Assembly (NCBI RefSeq): GCF_000275845.1
Contig: NW_006766900.1
Location: 269,639-333,638, forward strand
DNA length: 64,000 bases
Reading direction: 5' to 3'
Source of the DNA: Dichomitus squalens LYAD-421 SS1
Lineage: Eukaryota; Basidiomycota; Agaricomycetes; Polyporales; Polyporaceae
Shown: one piece after another, positions 20,600 through 30,833 of the stretch
Numbering within the stretch: the first letter of the stretch is position 1
How the letters are laid out: every line of letters starts with the position of its first letter
Position numbers and translations under genes: made by a program
Notes under the pieces: model-generated
Told to the model about the DNA's origin: nothing
The model's input: the letters and a program-made list of their open reading frames with translations, nothing else
Database searches by the model: none

Positions 20600-23500
20600 A
20601 TGAGCACCGCATCGCCCTCCGCGTTCTCGCTTTGGTCGATCCTCGCCATCCTTGTCAGTCTTGGTGCCTTTTGAAATCCTGCTCAACAACGCTTTGCTGA
20701 TTGTCTCTGGGCCTCCTTCTCACAGTTTCTCGTATTCCTTGTGCACCACTTGTGGTGCTATGACCGCTTCAAATGTCTCCGCTGGTCCGCAGGTCGCCAG
20801 CCCGGGGCATTCAAGCGCATCATGACCGTATGTGTCGCTCAGAGAATCTGTATCGGCTATTAACTCACCCAATATCGCCGCAAGTATTCCTATCTAGGCG
20901 CTGTACCGCTGCTGTTGGTGTATAGTATTGGAATGACGGTCATCAAGGTCAGAGAAGGTGCGTAATCCCCCCCCCAATATCTCTCCACAATTTCATCTCA
21001 AGATCTGCAGGCTACGTTCTGGCTCCGGACGGCACTTGTGAGTCCTATCGCACTTTGCACGCATGGTGTTTGTGTCCAACGCACCCGCAATAGTCATCCC
21101 CATGCCCATCAATGCGTACCGCGACGGCAACAGGAGCTGGGTTCTTCCCTTGCAGTTTGTCTTCAGCTTTGCCTGGGCATTGGAAATGTAGGTTTCCTCC
21201 TTTGTCTCAAGGACGTTCTTTTGCTTGTTTGCCCTCGTCTCCGCACTTCCCGATATTTGTCGGCCTAAGCCACTCCGTGAGGAACAATTCCGCGCTGGCT
21301 GTGTCCCCCCTTCTCCCCATCCTATGCTACTGCGTTGCGCAATCTTCCACAGGATGTGGGAGCATCACCTCCGGAGAGGGCGTGTGGAGCAACGTCTCTC
21401 CTGGTCCAGGACTCCTCTGCAGTATATGTAAGTCCGTGTGTGTGTGGGGGGGGGGGGGTTTACAGCTCGCGTGGTCTCGTGTTTCAGGGCTAAAAGTGTA
21501 GAAGGTGGGTCTCAGGGCCCCACCGGCACCCCTTTGCTGGTGCTAGCGGCGTTGAATGGGCAAAAGGGAGGGCAATGTCTTCCCGCCCGCGACAAATCCC
21601 ATTGGGAAAGAATATACTGACAATGTGACAACTTCATTGTTGCTTGAGGGCTACGGCTCCAGCCCCCAGAAGGTTAGGGGTGGTGCCAGTGGGTCTGTGC
21701 CAGCTCGTTCAACCATACTATGTGCAGGTGGTGACGAGTTGAGGGTGGCTGCAAGCCCGACTAATGCGGGGCGGCATCCATTCTTCGCTGAACGCTGGAG
21801 CAGAAAGGAAATCAAGAGCATCCTGGCCAGGACCGGCCGGAGGACCCTATACTATCACACTTTCACGCTAGTATCCGCATCAGACCTCACAGAGGGTATA
21901 CGGCCGAGCAGGATCGACCAAAGGTCGGTCTCGGCTGACGTGTCGCTCTGTGACTCAAAAGTTGTGATGACGGTGCACATAGCCGGACGTGTACTGCCTG
22001 TGACCGGTCAGTTGACACATTTCGCCTGGCCGTGGGGGCGCCCATCGAATACAGTTTCGGTTCGGTGCGCGTGCCCCCAGATCTTGTTCAAGCCTCGGCA
22101 CATAGAGCTTCCTGGGCGGTGATGCCGCTGACGGTGGGAGACAGACTTGGTGGGGTCTCTCACTGCGCCGTAGAGGAGCTCGCTTCGTGGACAGTGCATT
22201 CACGCGGGCCCTCATGTGCGGCCCTGGCGTGTTGAAGCGTATGTGCTGTCTAGACTATGTTGTCAAAAGAAATTTTGCGCTTGCCCGAGACGAACGCGCG
22301 ATTGCTCCCAGTAGTGGTGAAATGCGCGGGGCTGCTTGTTGAACCAGCGTTGTAAGTGATCATCATCAACTCGTGCCCCCGACTATTGCTCTAAGGCAAA
22401 TGGAGACGAGCTTCGAGCTTTTTTTAGATCGCCCTAGGTCAGGCTCTAGAAAACATAGTCTTGTTGGCATTATGCACGACGCGGAGCGGTTGTTGTCTGT
22501 ATATGTGTGGTTAGACTGACGTCTGCATCGAAAGCTAACCGAAATGTGTGATGTATCACAGGGTCACGCACTTGGAGGAGCTCGCGTTCTGGTTGTATCT
22601 TTTGCATCAGAATCCGAACAAGGAGGCGTGGTTCTCCAGTTGGGAGTATCGTTTTTGGTACATCGGTACGTTCACTCGTCTTGTGGCTTGAACAGCGGAT
22701 GGAACTGACGTTGGCGTCTAGGGAGCATATGCGCGATCGTTGGCATGCCTCTTACCGCGCTGATCACGCGGAACAACCTGGAGACTGTACGTGTCTTCGC
22801 AGAACGTCCCTTCCGCTTATAATCTGCTCATCATGGTTTCTTTTAGTGCGACGCGTACATCTTCCTGGTAGGCTCTGCGGGATCTACATCGACGACAGTC
22901 ATGTTCCTCTACGTGCTCTGGCGCTTCCCTATGTTCATCAAACACGTCAAGGGTGAGGGCGCAGACCCGTCGGTGGTGGTGCGACTTGCGACGTTCTACC
23001 AGCTCAACGTGAGTCTTTGTGCCTGCTACGCTATGACATGTATACTGATGACACTCCGCGACGAGCAGCAAGTGCGAGTGGTGTTCCGTTTCCTGTTCAC
23101 CATCCCTCTGCTCATTCTCGCACTCGACGGGATTATTGGGACGCAGCATCCGATTGACCGTGACCTGTATGCTCTCTCTGCCTATGAAACGAGATTGAGG
23201 TGCTGACGTTTGCTCGCCAGGTTTGTCACGGACTTTCTGCAGATGCTCGCCGGGCTAGGCTGCTTCGTCTCGTCGATGATCACGCTGCTCATCTTCTTCC
23301 CCCGCTCGATCGTCCGCGAGTCCGGATACAAGCCGAAAGTGTCGAGCACGATCCTACACTCGCCCAAGAGCTCCCCTGTCACGCCGCCTTCCCGCTCTGG
23401 GCCGTTCGCCGCTGAGGTGCCCGCGCACATGAATCTGCACCGCCTTCCCGCGCACATGGTTGGGTACGCGAGCCCGAGCGCGTTCCGGATGAGCACGACG

Positions 23501-24594
23501 GGGGTGACGGGCATGACAGGGTACACGACGACAGGGTACGCGGACAGCGCGCACACGCAGAGCGTGTACTCGCCTCGGGAGTCGCTGCAGGACTCACGAC
23601 AGTACGCGCAGTATTCTCCGCCGCGGCCCGGGGAGGAAGGGGCGGACGTGCAGAGGTGGGGCACAAGAGTATCGAGGTCGTCGAGGAGGGGCGTGAGCCG
23701 GCGGGCGAGCGTGTATAGTGGGCGGATGGACGCGCACCCGGAGAGGGGGTCCGACGGGGAGTACGAAGGGGAGGATGAGCTGAGGAGGGGGGTAGAGGGG
23801 AATGAACAGAGGGATAGGGAGGACGAAGAGAGTGCCCCGCCTTATTCGCATGCCCAACTGAACGCGCACACGCATGCACATGCACGCTCACGGTCGCACC
23901 CGCAACCACACGGGCAAGGTGATCAGCAGACACAGGCGCACCTTCACCTTCGGCTGCCGTTCGTACACTCCCATTCAAATCCACAAATAGACCCCGCTGC
24001 ACACCAGGGCCTCCCCGCACCGTTGGGCCTCGACGAGCCGCCCTCGCCACCTCGACCAGGACCTCCTCCAGCCATCCATGCTTCTTCGACTGACACGTCG
24101 ACAGTTCCGCCCTCGCCTACAAAAGCGAAGCGACGCACCTGGGACTGGGAAGAACGGCGGGCCGCTCCGACGAGCCAAGTGCACGGGCGCCGCGATAGCC
24201 TGCACATCATCGCGAACGGGCCCGGGGCGACGGCGGTGAACCTCGGACCGGGGGGTGCCAGAGTGGGCCTGGGCCTCGGTGTGAACGTAAACCTGGACCT
24301 GACGTCGGGAGGCGATAGGAGCGGGAGGAGGAGATCGAGCTTGCATCCATACGTGAGTAATCAGGTCTCTATTATACCTACCGGAGGGAGGGAGCTAACG
24401 TGTGATATGTGCCTTAGGTCGTGAACTTCACATCGCCAATCGGTGAGTACCACATGCGTGCCATACATATTTTTGTTCGGTTTCCCCTACCGTTGGGGGA
24501 CAAGTCCACGCGGTGAATAGGGCGCTAAAGTTGATTGTCTGCAGACCTTGTTGATCTCCCCCCAACGCACCACGATCTGCCGCGTGCGATCTGA
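20600..24594 (+). CDS. Seven-helix fungal membrane protein with long cytoplasmic tail (receptor-like)
   Basis: Twelve exons join in frame to 661 residues: 20600-20653, 20726-20827, 20885-20957, 21011-21037, 21094-21187, 22562-22665, 22722-22786, 22847-23008, 23069-23166, 23221-24352, 24418-24442 and 24545-24594. Seven hydrophobic helices are visible: WSILAILFLVFLVHHLW, YSYLGAVPLLLVYSIG, VLPLQFVFSFAWALEMV, FWYIGSICAIVGMPLTALI, YIFLVGSAGSTSTTVMFLYV, VVFRFLFTIPLLILALDG and MLAGLGCFVSSMITLLIFFP. Signature stretches include VTHLEELAFWLYLL and RRPF-free loops of the agaricomycete orphan family. The last about 370 residues form a hydrophilic His/Ser/Pro-rich tail, presumably cytoplasmic. Intron 5 (21188-22561) is 1,374 nt, over twenty times the local norm, and carries GC-rich sequence of unknown origin. 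A GPCR-like role is inference. Confidence 0.85.
21188..22561 (+). other. 1.37-kb intron, probable insertion
   Basis: The donor (GAAAT|gtaggt) and acceptor (atcacag|GG) are exact and restore the reading frame across WALEM/VTHLEEL. All other introns of this gene are about 50-100 nt. The inside contains a (TG)n-G13 tract near 21436-21458 and an open frame of 188 codons (21556-22122) without a known domain. No long terminal or inverted repeats were found by eye. Confidence 0.5.
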
Positions 24595-27176
24595 TCTTGC
24601 TGCTCCGGCTTTATAGACGTCTTCGTGTCCATGTGCATGGGCACCCATGGAGGGCAACGGAGCACATGGCGTCCGGGTTGGGGAGCGGGAAGAATCGCAT
24701 TTGACAAACGAGCCTGCGCTTGTGTCTCCGGAGACACAGCCACTACATTCGATTGTCGACATCGCCGGCGCGCATCACGATCCGGTCTTTCGATTGGGCT
24801 GGCATACCCCGACGGTCGACGCTCTACAACATCTCCATCCAGCTACATGCTGTTCCACAAGACCCAAGTCCATATCGAACTTCAGGGCTCATCTTCCCTC
24901 GCCGAGCGATTCTCCGACAACCCACTCTCATCGCACGGAGCAACATGATATGTCGTCGTACACTGCCCATCCACCCACATCCACATCTCGCATCGCATCT
25001 TTGCTCCATCTTGCATCTGCATCCGTATCTGTAACTGCATCAAGTCGCTGTCCCTATGCCCCTTGGACATCCAAACTTCTTTCCCGCCATACCCGTCGTC
25101 ATCCCTCTATGTTTATTCGCGCATGCCACCGCTCTGTTCTCATCTGCTCGTCTGACCGCATGCACAGGCTATCTTGAACCCGGCCTGCTACGGCCTGTTG
25201 TGCTCGCACCAAAAGGCTTCCCACATCTGTTGGAAGTGACCTTGCCCCGCCCCGTCAGCCACGCGCTCTCCCCTTACGACTACATCACGACATGGCATGA
25301 TATGTACTACTACTTCTCTATAACCGCTGTGAGGCGATGCGAGGGTGTTTGTTCTTTTGCGACGGTTGCCGTCCTTGGCTGTCATACATCCCTATCCGCG
25401 CGCTTGTCTCCCTCCCGCACTGTCCCTCCCTTGATTCGACCATTGGTTGTTCCGCAGCCTCCGTGCTATGTATCTCCTTTGAACGTCTTTCTGCCCCGAG
25501 CTTGGATCATCAGACGTTCTGGACGCTCTTGTTTGCTCGACGCTTTGTCATCCCCCCATTCTGCTAGTAGCGGCTTGCGGCGTAGGTTACATCGTCTCAC
25601 TATTTCCGATCGGTGGTATATCTATACTTCCTACTTTCCAGTACCTGTTCTTTGTATATGCGTCGCGTCTGTTGTAGGATAGCGTTTGGGCTAATGTACT
25701 GTATTGTACTACACCCGGCCTAGTCCAAGGCGATGGGCGCGCAAGGAATGGGGAAGGGTTGATACATGTGCAAGGTACGTCTCTTTCCCTTTATGAAATA
25801 ATGCTGCGTGGGTTGTAGAGGTACGTGTGAATGTTGCTTCCAGTGCTACAGATGCAGTCGTTTCTGGCTATGTTGACACTCCACCTGATATCTCCAGGTG
25901 GGGTGCTCACTTGTACCTCTTACGATCTCTCGTGCCGCGGCGTCGGTGTAGTTGTTTTGGAGCACAGCTCGAGTGTATTCTGGTCAGGTGTCCGCCGGCG
26001 TCGGCTCGGCCCTGCATCTGTGTGCATCCTCGTGCTCCAAGATGTAAGAGACCGGCGCCTAGACTCGAGCGCGTTCATGATCTGCAGGACTCCTCGGCTC
26101 ACCCTCTCGAATACCTGGAGGCCTATGTAGTCTGCTGCAGCAAGAAGAGTCTTGGGATTGACTTAGAATGCTGTGTCTGTCCAATGCCCTCAGCGTCAGC
26201 CCTGTCGTACAAAGACTCTCCTATCCAATAGTTGTACCCCTCAGAATTGGCTGGATCTCGTAGCCGCCCGTATTTCGTACCGTATTTTGAGTCACGTCCC
26301 CCAAGCCTCCGTTACTAGTTCATCACGTCCCATAGCCGACATGTCGCATGCATGCGCAACGGCACTCGTGTCTTGACCTTCGTCTCCAGCTCATTCATGT
26401 CAACCTGATGATCTCAGCCTCATCGACGCTTCATCGTCACTTGATACGCTTGTTCCTCAACGGCCCGGGGCGGAGAAGACTGATGGCCCGTTAGCTGCAG
26501 ATAATTATGACGGATGTGTTGCGTCGCCTGAACATCACTCTGACACCACCGGTCCGTACGGACGGTTTACCTACCATCGGTTCGCCTTCCCTTGACGAGG
26601 TGCCCCATACGTGTCACGCCTACACCGAGCTCTCGCCTTTGATAGTTGTTGCTGAGACCTCACTTCCAAGCCTGCTGATGACTCCTTGCACCGCTTCTTA
26701 TCTCCGTGTACGTCGAAATGAAATGAGGCTCGGTGGACACATGACCAACTGACTGTGCCACCATTTACAGCATGTTTGTGATGCCGCAAAGAAGCCGAAG
26801 ATCAGCCGTGGGTGGTGCATCATGGTGCACTCTGTTCGCCTATACCGCTCTCCCCCCTCTCTCACATCGAAGGTCGACCTAATGTCAATGTCGGGGCCCC
26901 GTAGGCTTCGTCACGCGGTACAAGCATCCAGGTACGTCCTCCCGACGTGCGCTATGATTGGCCAGTGTTGATTCGCGAAAACAGGCAGCACGTCACGCTA
27001 CGCCCGTATGCATTCTACACTACGTGTTCCACGGAGCGGTCATCAATAAAGCACCCCTTGTGGCTACTTGGCCGCCGTAGGGTCTGATGAGCCCTGCGCT
27101 GAGACCTCACGCCCGCAATATCGGGCTATCTCAGGTGCTTTTAGTGCGCTTCGCTGGTGCATAGACGTCGTAGCGG
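24595..27176. other. 2.6-kb intergenic region, no gene seen
   Basis: Long C/T-rich frames occur (25056-25682, 208 codons; 25827-26231), but their composition (Leu/Ser/Cys/Pro, no domain) and the absence of matching introns argue against genes. It probably holds the 3' UTR of the membrane-protein gene and the upstream region of the xylanase gene. Confidence 0.4.
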
Positions 27177-27184
27177 TATATATT
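27177..27184 (+). promoter_or_regulatory. TATA box of the GH10 xylanase gene
   Basis: TATATATT lies 86 nt before the start codon at 27263. Confidence 0.5.
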
Positions 27185-27262
27185 GTGATGGGTTTCGGTC
27201 CCTGAGACCCCAGCAACTGTGCCGTTCTCGGTCTTTGGCTTACTAGCAGCCCGTGCCTTGCT

Positions 27263-28691
27263 ATGGGCTTGTCTCACAATCGCCTTATCCTATGCGCGCT
27301 CCTAACTCTCACCGTCGCCGCATCCAGTACCGTCCACCAGCGATCGAGATCCACACTGGGACTGAATGACGCAGCTAAGGCGGCGAAGAAGCTCTACTTC
27401 GGTACGGCGACGAACGCTGACCAGTGGAACGACACTACCTACTATGACATCTTGAAGGACGATGCCGAATTTGGGCAGATCACTCCTGCCAATGTCATGA
27501 AATGGGTATGTTTTTAACCTATCCCTCCGCCTATGCGATCATCCTATCGCGGACGCCCATGCTGATCTTCACTTCACTTGAGCAGTTTGACACTGAGCCC
27601 GAGCCCGGCGTTTTCAACTTCACGGATGGAGACGTTATTGCGAATTTCGCGAAGAGGACTGGCAAGAAGCTACGCGGGCACAATTGCGTTTGGTATAACC
27701 AGCTTCCGGGGTGGTTGCAAAACGGTACATTCACTCGCGCAGAGCTAGCACTCATTGTCGAGCGTCATTGCTTCGAACTCGTGAACCACTACCGCGGCCA
27801 AGTCTGTAAGTGACGCTCGAATGCCCAATTTTGTTGAGTTTGACCAGTCGAAATTGCAGACAGCTGGGACGTTATCAATGGTATCATATCATCGTACTCC
27901 AAACATCTGAGTATCGAGTGCTGACATGTGCTGCTTCCTCAGAGCCTTTCAACGATGATGGCACCTGGCGCTCGGACATCTTCTACAACACGCTGAACAC
28001 AACCTATATCCCATTGGCGCTCCGCGCGGCTCGTCTTGCGGACCCTGGGGCGAAACTCTACATCAACGATTACAACATTGAGGGTACCGGTTCGTCGACA
28101 TCTCTTTGCCTTTCTCGCGCTCCACCTCTGCTGATCATAGTTGACATGACACAGGCGCAAAGGCAACGGCCTTGAAGAATCTCGTCAAGGATCTCAAGCA
28201 ACATGGCGTGCCCATCGATGGCGTCGGGATCCAGGGCCACATGATCGTCGGCGAGCTCCCTACGACGATCCAGCAAAACATGGAAGAGTTCACAGCGCTC
28301 GGGATCGAGGTCGCCGTCACCGAGCTCGATATCCGCTTCGACGCCCTGCCACCCACCGCCGAAGGGCTCGCACAACAGAAGGCTGATTATGAAACATTCG
28401 TGCAAGCGTGCAATGCCGTGCCGAGATGTGTTGGCGTCACGGTCTGGGATTTCACTGATAAAGTGCGTGGAGCTTCCCGATACTCGCGTCCAGAGGATAT
28501 AGGACTGACAAGTTTGACGAAACAGTACTCATGGGTTCCAAGCACGTTCCCCGGCCAGGGTGCCGCTTGTCCTTGGGACGAGGTTGGTGATGTTGGCCTC
28601 GTGACCCTGCTTTTTTTCTCACGGCTGGCTGTAGAACTATACGAAGAAGCCTGCCTACGACGGTATCATCGAGGGATTTCGGTCCAAGTAG
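27263..28691 (+). CDS. Endo-1,4-beta-xylanase, glycoside hydrolase family 10 (secreted)
   Basis: Seven exons join cleanly to 350 residues: 27263-27505, 27586-27805, 27860-27880, 27943-28089, 28155-28462, 28526-28582 and 28635-28691. A signal peptide ([20 protein letters not shown]) is followed by a single GH10 barrel. Family signatures are ITPANVMKW (ends exon 1), [14 protein letters not shown] (strand 3), YSWDVINEPF with acid/base E162, [29 protein letters not shown] with nucleophile E267 and [15 protein letters not shown] near the C-terminus. Length matches single-domain fungal GH10 enzymes; no cellulose-binding module is present. It would cleave xylan outside the cell during plant cell-wall breakdown. 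Both catalytic glutamates and all splice sites are intact. Confidence 0.96.
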
Positions 28692-28917
28692 TGTATACAT
28701 CTCGGTCTCTCAGTATAAATCACAGTGAATTATCAATTGTTCAAAATCTATAACTGAAGGAATGGACTAGTAAGTGCTATCTAAGGGCGAACAGTCGTAA
28801 TTGCATGTGACCGCTCCACTTAGAAACGAAAAATGACATATAGGATTCCAAGGCCCAATCTGCCATTCATGTAGACACGTTGCGGGCCTTGCAGTCCCGG
28901 GCATAAGGACAAAATAG
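28692..28917. other. Short intergenic, no gene seen
   Basis: 3' flank of the xylanase gene. A TTTT tract (complement of 28911-28914) could end transcription of the neighbouring tRNA. Confidence 0.4.
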
Positions 28918-29006
28918 TGGACACACTGGGAATTGAACCCAGCACCCCCCGCAAACGCGCTCATTAGATGCTAAGCGGATGTGATAACCAACTACACCAT
29001 GTGCCC
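28918..29006 (-). tRNA. tRNA-Ala (anticodon AGC) with intron
   Basis: The minus-strand cloverleaf has acceptor GGGCACA/TGTGTCC (one G-U), D-arm GTGT/TCAC, anticodon arm TCCGC/GCGGG with loop TTAGCA (anticodon AGC) and T-arm CTGGG-TTCAATT-CCCAG, with discriminator A. An intron of about 15 nt follows position 37. All parts are normal for a functional fungal tRNA. Confidence 0.92.
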
Positions 29007-29711
29007 CTTTGTGGGAAGGGAAAAGGCAAATTTCGTTCGGCGCCGCAGTGCATCGGCTCAACTACGCGTCGAAACTTGTGCTTTGCAGACTTTCCCGAGA
29101 AACATCGCTTACAGGTACGTGGGCCAAGCGCGCCTCCGGAGGCTTGTCGTCGTGCTCCCCGTGCACGTCGCGCCTGGGGGTCAAAACGTTATCGGAGTGC
29201 TCTGAGTTACCTATAACCCTTCTCAAACTATCACCAAGATGTCCTTGAGGCACTTTCACCTCGAAATGAGTATTTGGGACTCGCCATCGGGGGTCAATAA
29301 GCGCCTCTGGAGGTTTTTTCGCTTGTAAACTTTGGGCGTGTGCCACACCACAGATGTTTGCCGACAATCGTGGTGCGCACCATACACGGCTTGACCGCGG
29401 TGCAACCATACTGGAAAACTGACGTTCTGAGAACTTCTGTCTACGTACCCGAAAAACCATAGCGAGCGCCTTCGACGATCTTTGGTCGGCATTATTATGG
29501 AGGTCGATGTCCAGTTGTATGAGGATATATGTTCGGGGATTACGTAGTGTGACCATGCGCTCTGCACTGCCGAGAATTAAAGAAGCTTGCTAACTGAATA
29601 CACTAGACGTTTCTTCCGCAGCGAATGGTGTTTCCATGGTTTCTGCGACAGCAGGGTGACACCCCGAACAGAGAATTCTTCGGGAGGTGCGGGGATATAT
29701 ACACTACTTGA
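29007..29711. other. Intergenic, no gene seen
   Basis: Minus-strand frames of 103 and 164 codons overlap here, but have no domain or splice structure. Confidence 0.4.
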
Positions 29712-30056
29712 CAGCGGATGTAAGAATCAGCGTCGCATGCCCCGCGCCGGGTGGTGTGCTCGGATCAGCGGCAGGCCCCTGCCGAGCCCCGCCAGCCTGC
29801 TCTTCGGCCACCTTCCAGCTCATGCTCGCTGTGATTGCTCGAGACGTGCCCCGCCGAGATATGTTGCTTTTCAAGCTGCATAGTACTTGCTTTCTTACCT
29901 GGGATGTTCCAAACATATATTCACGGTATATTCAAGTGCTTCCAGCGGTGGAACAGAGTTGGGCAATGGCTTCGGTGCGGTAGGGTTGGGGCTCGGCCGC
30001 GGATTTCCGGTGATCCGAGCACACCACCCGGCGCGGGGCGATTTTTACATCCGCTG
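29712..30056 (-). mobile_element. Foldback/MITE-like element, copy 2
   Basis: This copy is in opposite orientation to 14116-14476 and highly similar over the whole length, including the internal part (for example TGTTCCACCGC...GAAGCACTTGAATATACC read on the minus strand). Its right terminal repeat has lost about 10 bp next to the GCGCGGGGC stretch. Flanks differ from those of copy 1, so the ends at CAGCGG/CCGCTG are real element boundaries. Confidence 0.75.
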
Positions 30057-30833
30057 GAATGTCGCCCATCGCACGCAACTCAATGCTCACGGTAAGGGCA
30101 GAGGAAGATTCAGGAGCTGGCCAGGTACAGCCCATTTTCAAGCATGCGACGGACCATAGGATGCCAGGGCGCTATTTCAAGGTGACACATGGCGAAAGGG
30201 CACAACTTGCGCGCTTTGCAATAGATAGCTAGGAAGAGACATCATACATGCAGGGATCACTTGTGGCGTCACACAGGTATAGGTTCGTCGAATGTGTTCT
30301 GCATGTGAACTTCTCACCGAGAAGACCCCTCTTACGCTTATGCTCCGGCTAGGTGACCCCCTCTTTTCTTCTTCTTCTAGATCCCATTGATTGCCCTGCG
30401 AGGCCGAGCCTCATGGTAGGCCTTAAATACAATACACCACTGTCTACGTGGGTGGTAGTAAGAGTGGGCGGGACATAGTTGACCCCTCTTTTCTTGTGCG
30501 CTAGTCCGCGTACGAGAAAAGAAAAGGGTCATCTTCTTACGGGATTATGCTCCATTGACAGCTCGAATCAAAGTTTGAACCGTGAGTCAAGCGCTCCGGT
30601 ATCCGACTAATAAAGAGGACAGGATCGCCGCCACGCACGCTCGCACTCTTTCAGGAGATTCACTCCTGATCGGTACCCTTTCGAATCCATCCAAGGGTTC
30701 GAACACATACAGAGCGCAGGGCGAACCTTCCGTGCCTCGTTAGGGGCTTGGATACGGCAGTACACCTACCCCACTCCCTCCTTTACACGATCAAGTCAAG
30801 TTTACGAGTCGATCCGTCCCCTCAAAACTGACG
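30057..30833. promoter_or_regulatory. Upstream region of the FAD oxidase gene, with an imperfect hairpin
   Basis: No coding frame is supported. CT-rich words (CCCCTCTTTTCTT) occur at about 30353 and 30481. The second has a near-complement (AGAAAAGAAAAGGGTC) ending at 30530, forming an imperfect hairpin. The last 60 bp before the start codon are pyrimidine-rich, as in many fungal promoters. Confidence 0.3.

Noticed and set aside
20124..20612. 162-codon minus-strand Arg-rich frame
   Set aside because: It is antisense to a better hydrophobic frame and overlaps the promoter of the 20600 gene, with no recognisable domain.
21556..22122. 188-codon frame inside the long intron as a transposase or gag gene
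   Set aside because: No catalytic motif, zinc knuckle or start context was visible; kept only as part of the intron description.
23379..24346. Long minus-strand frames opposite the 20600 gene tail
   Set aside because: Antisense of GC-rich coding sequence; the plus strand joins perfectly with eleven other exons.
25056..25682. 208-codon open frame as a possible gene
   Set aside because: C/T-rich composition, no domain, no splice context, and located in the 3' flank of a large gene.
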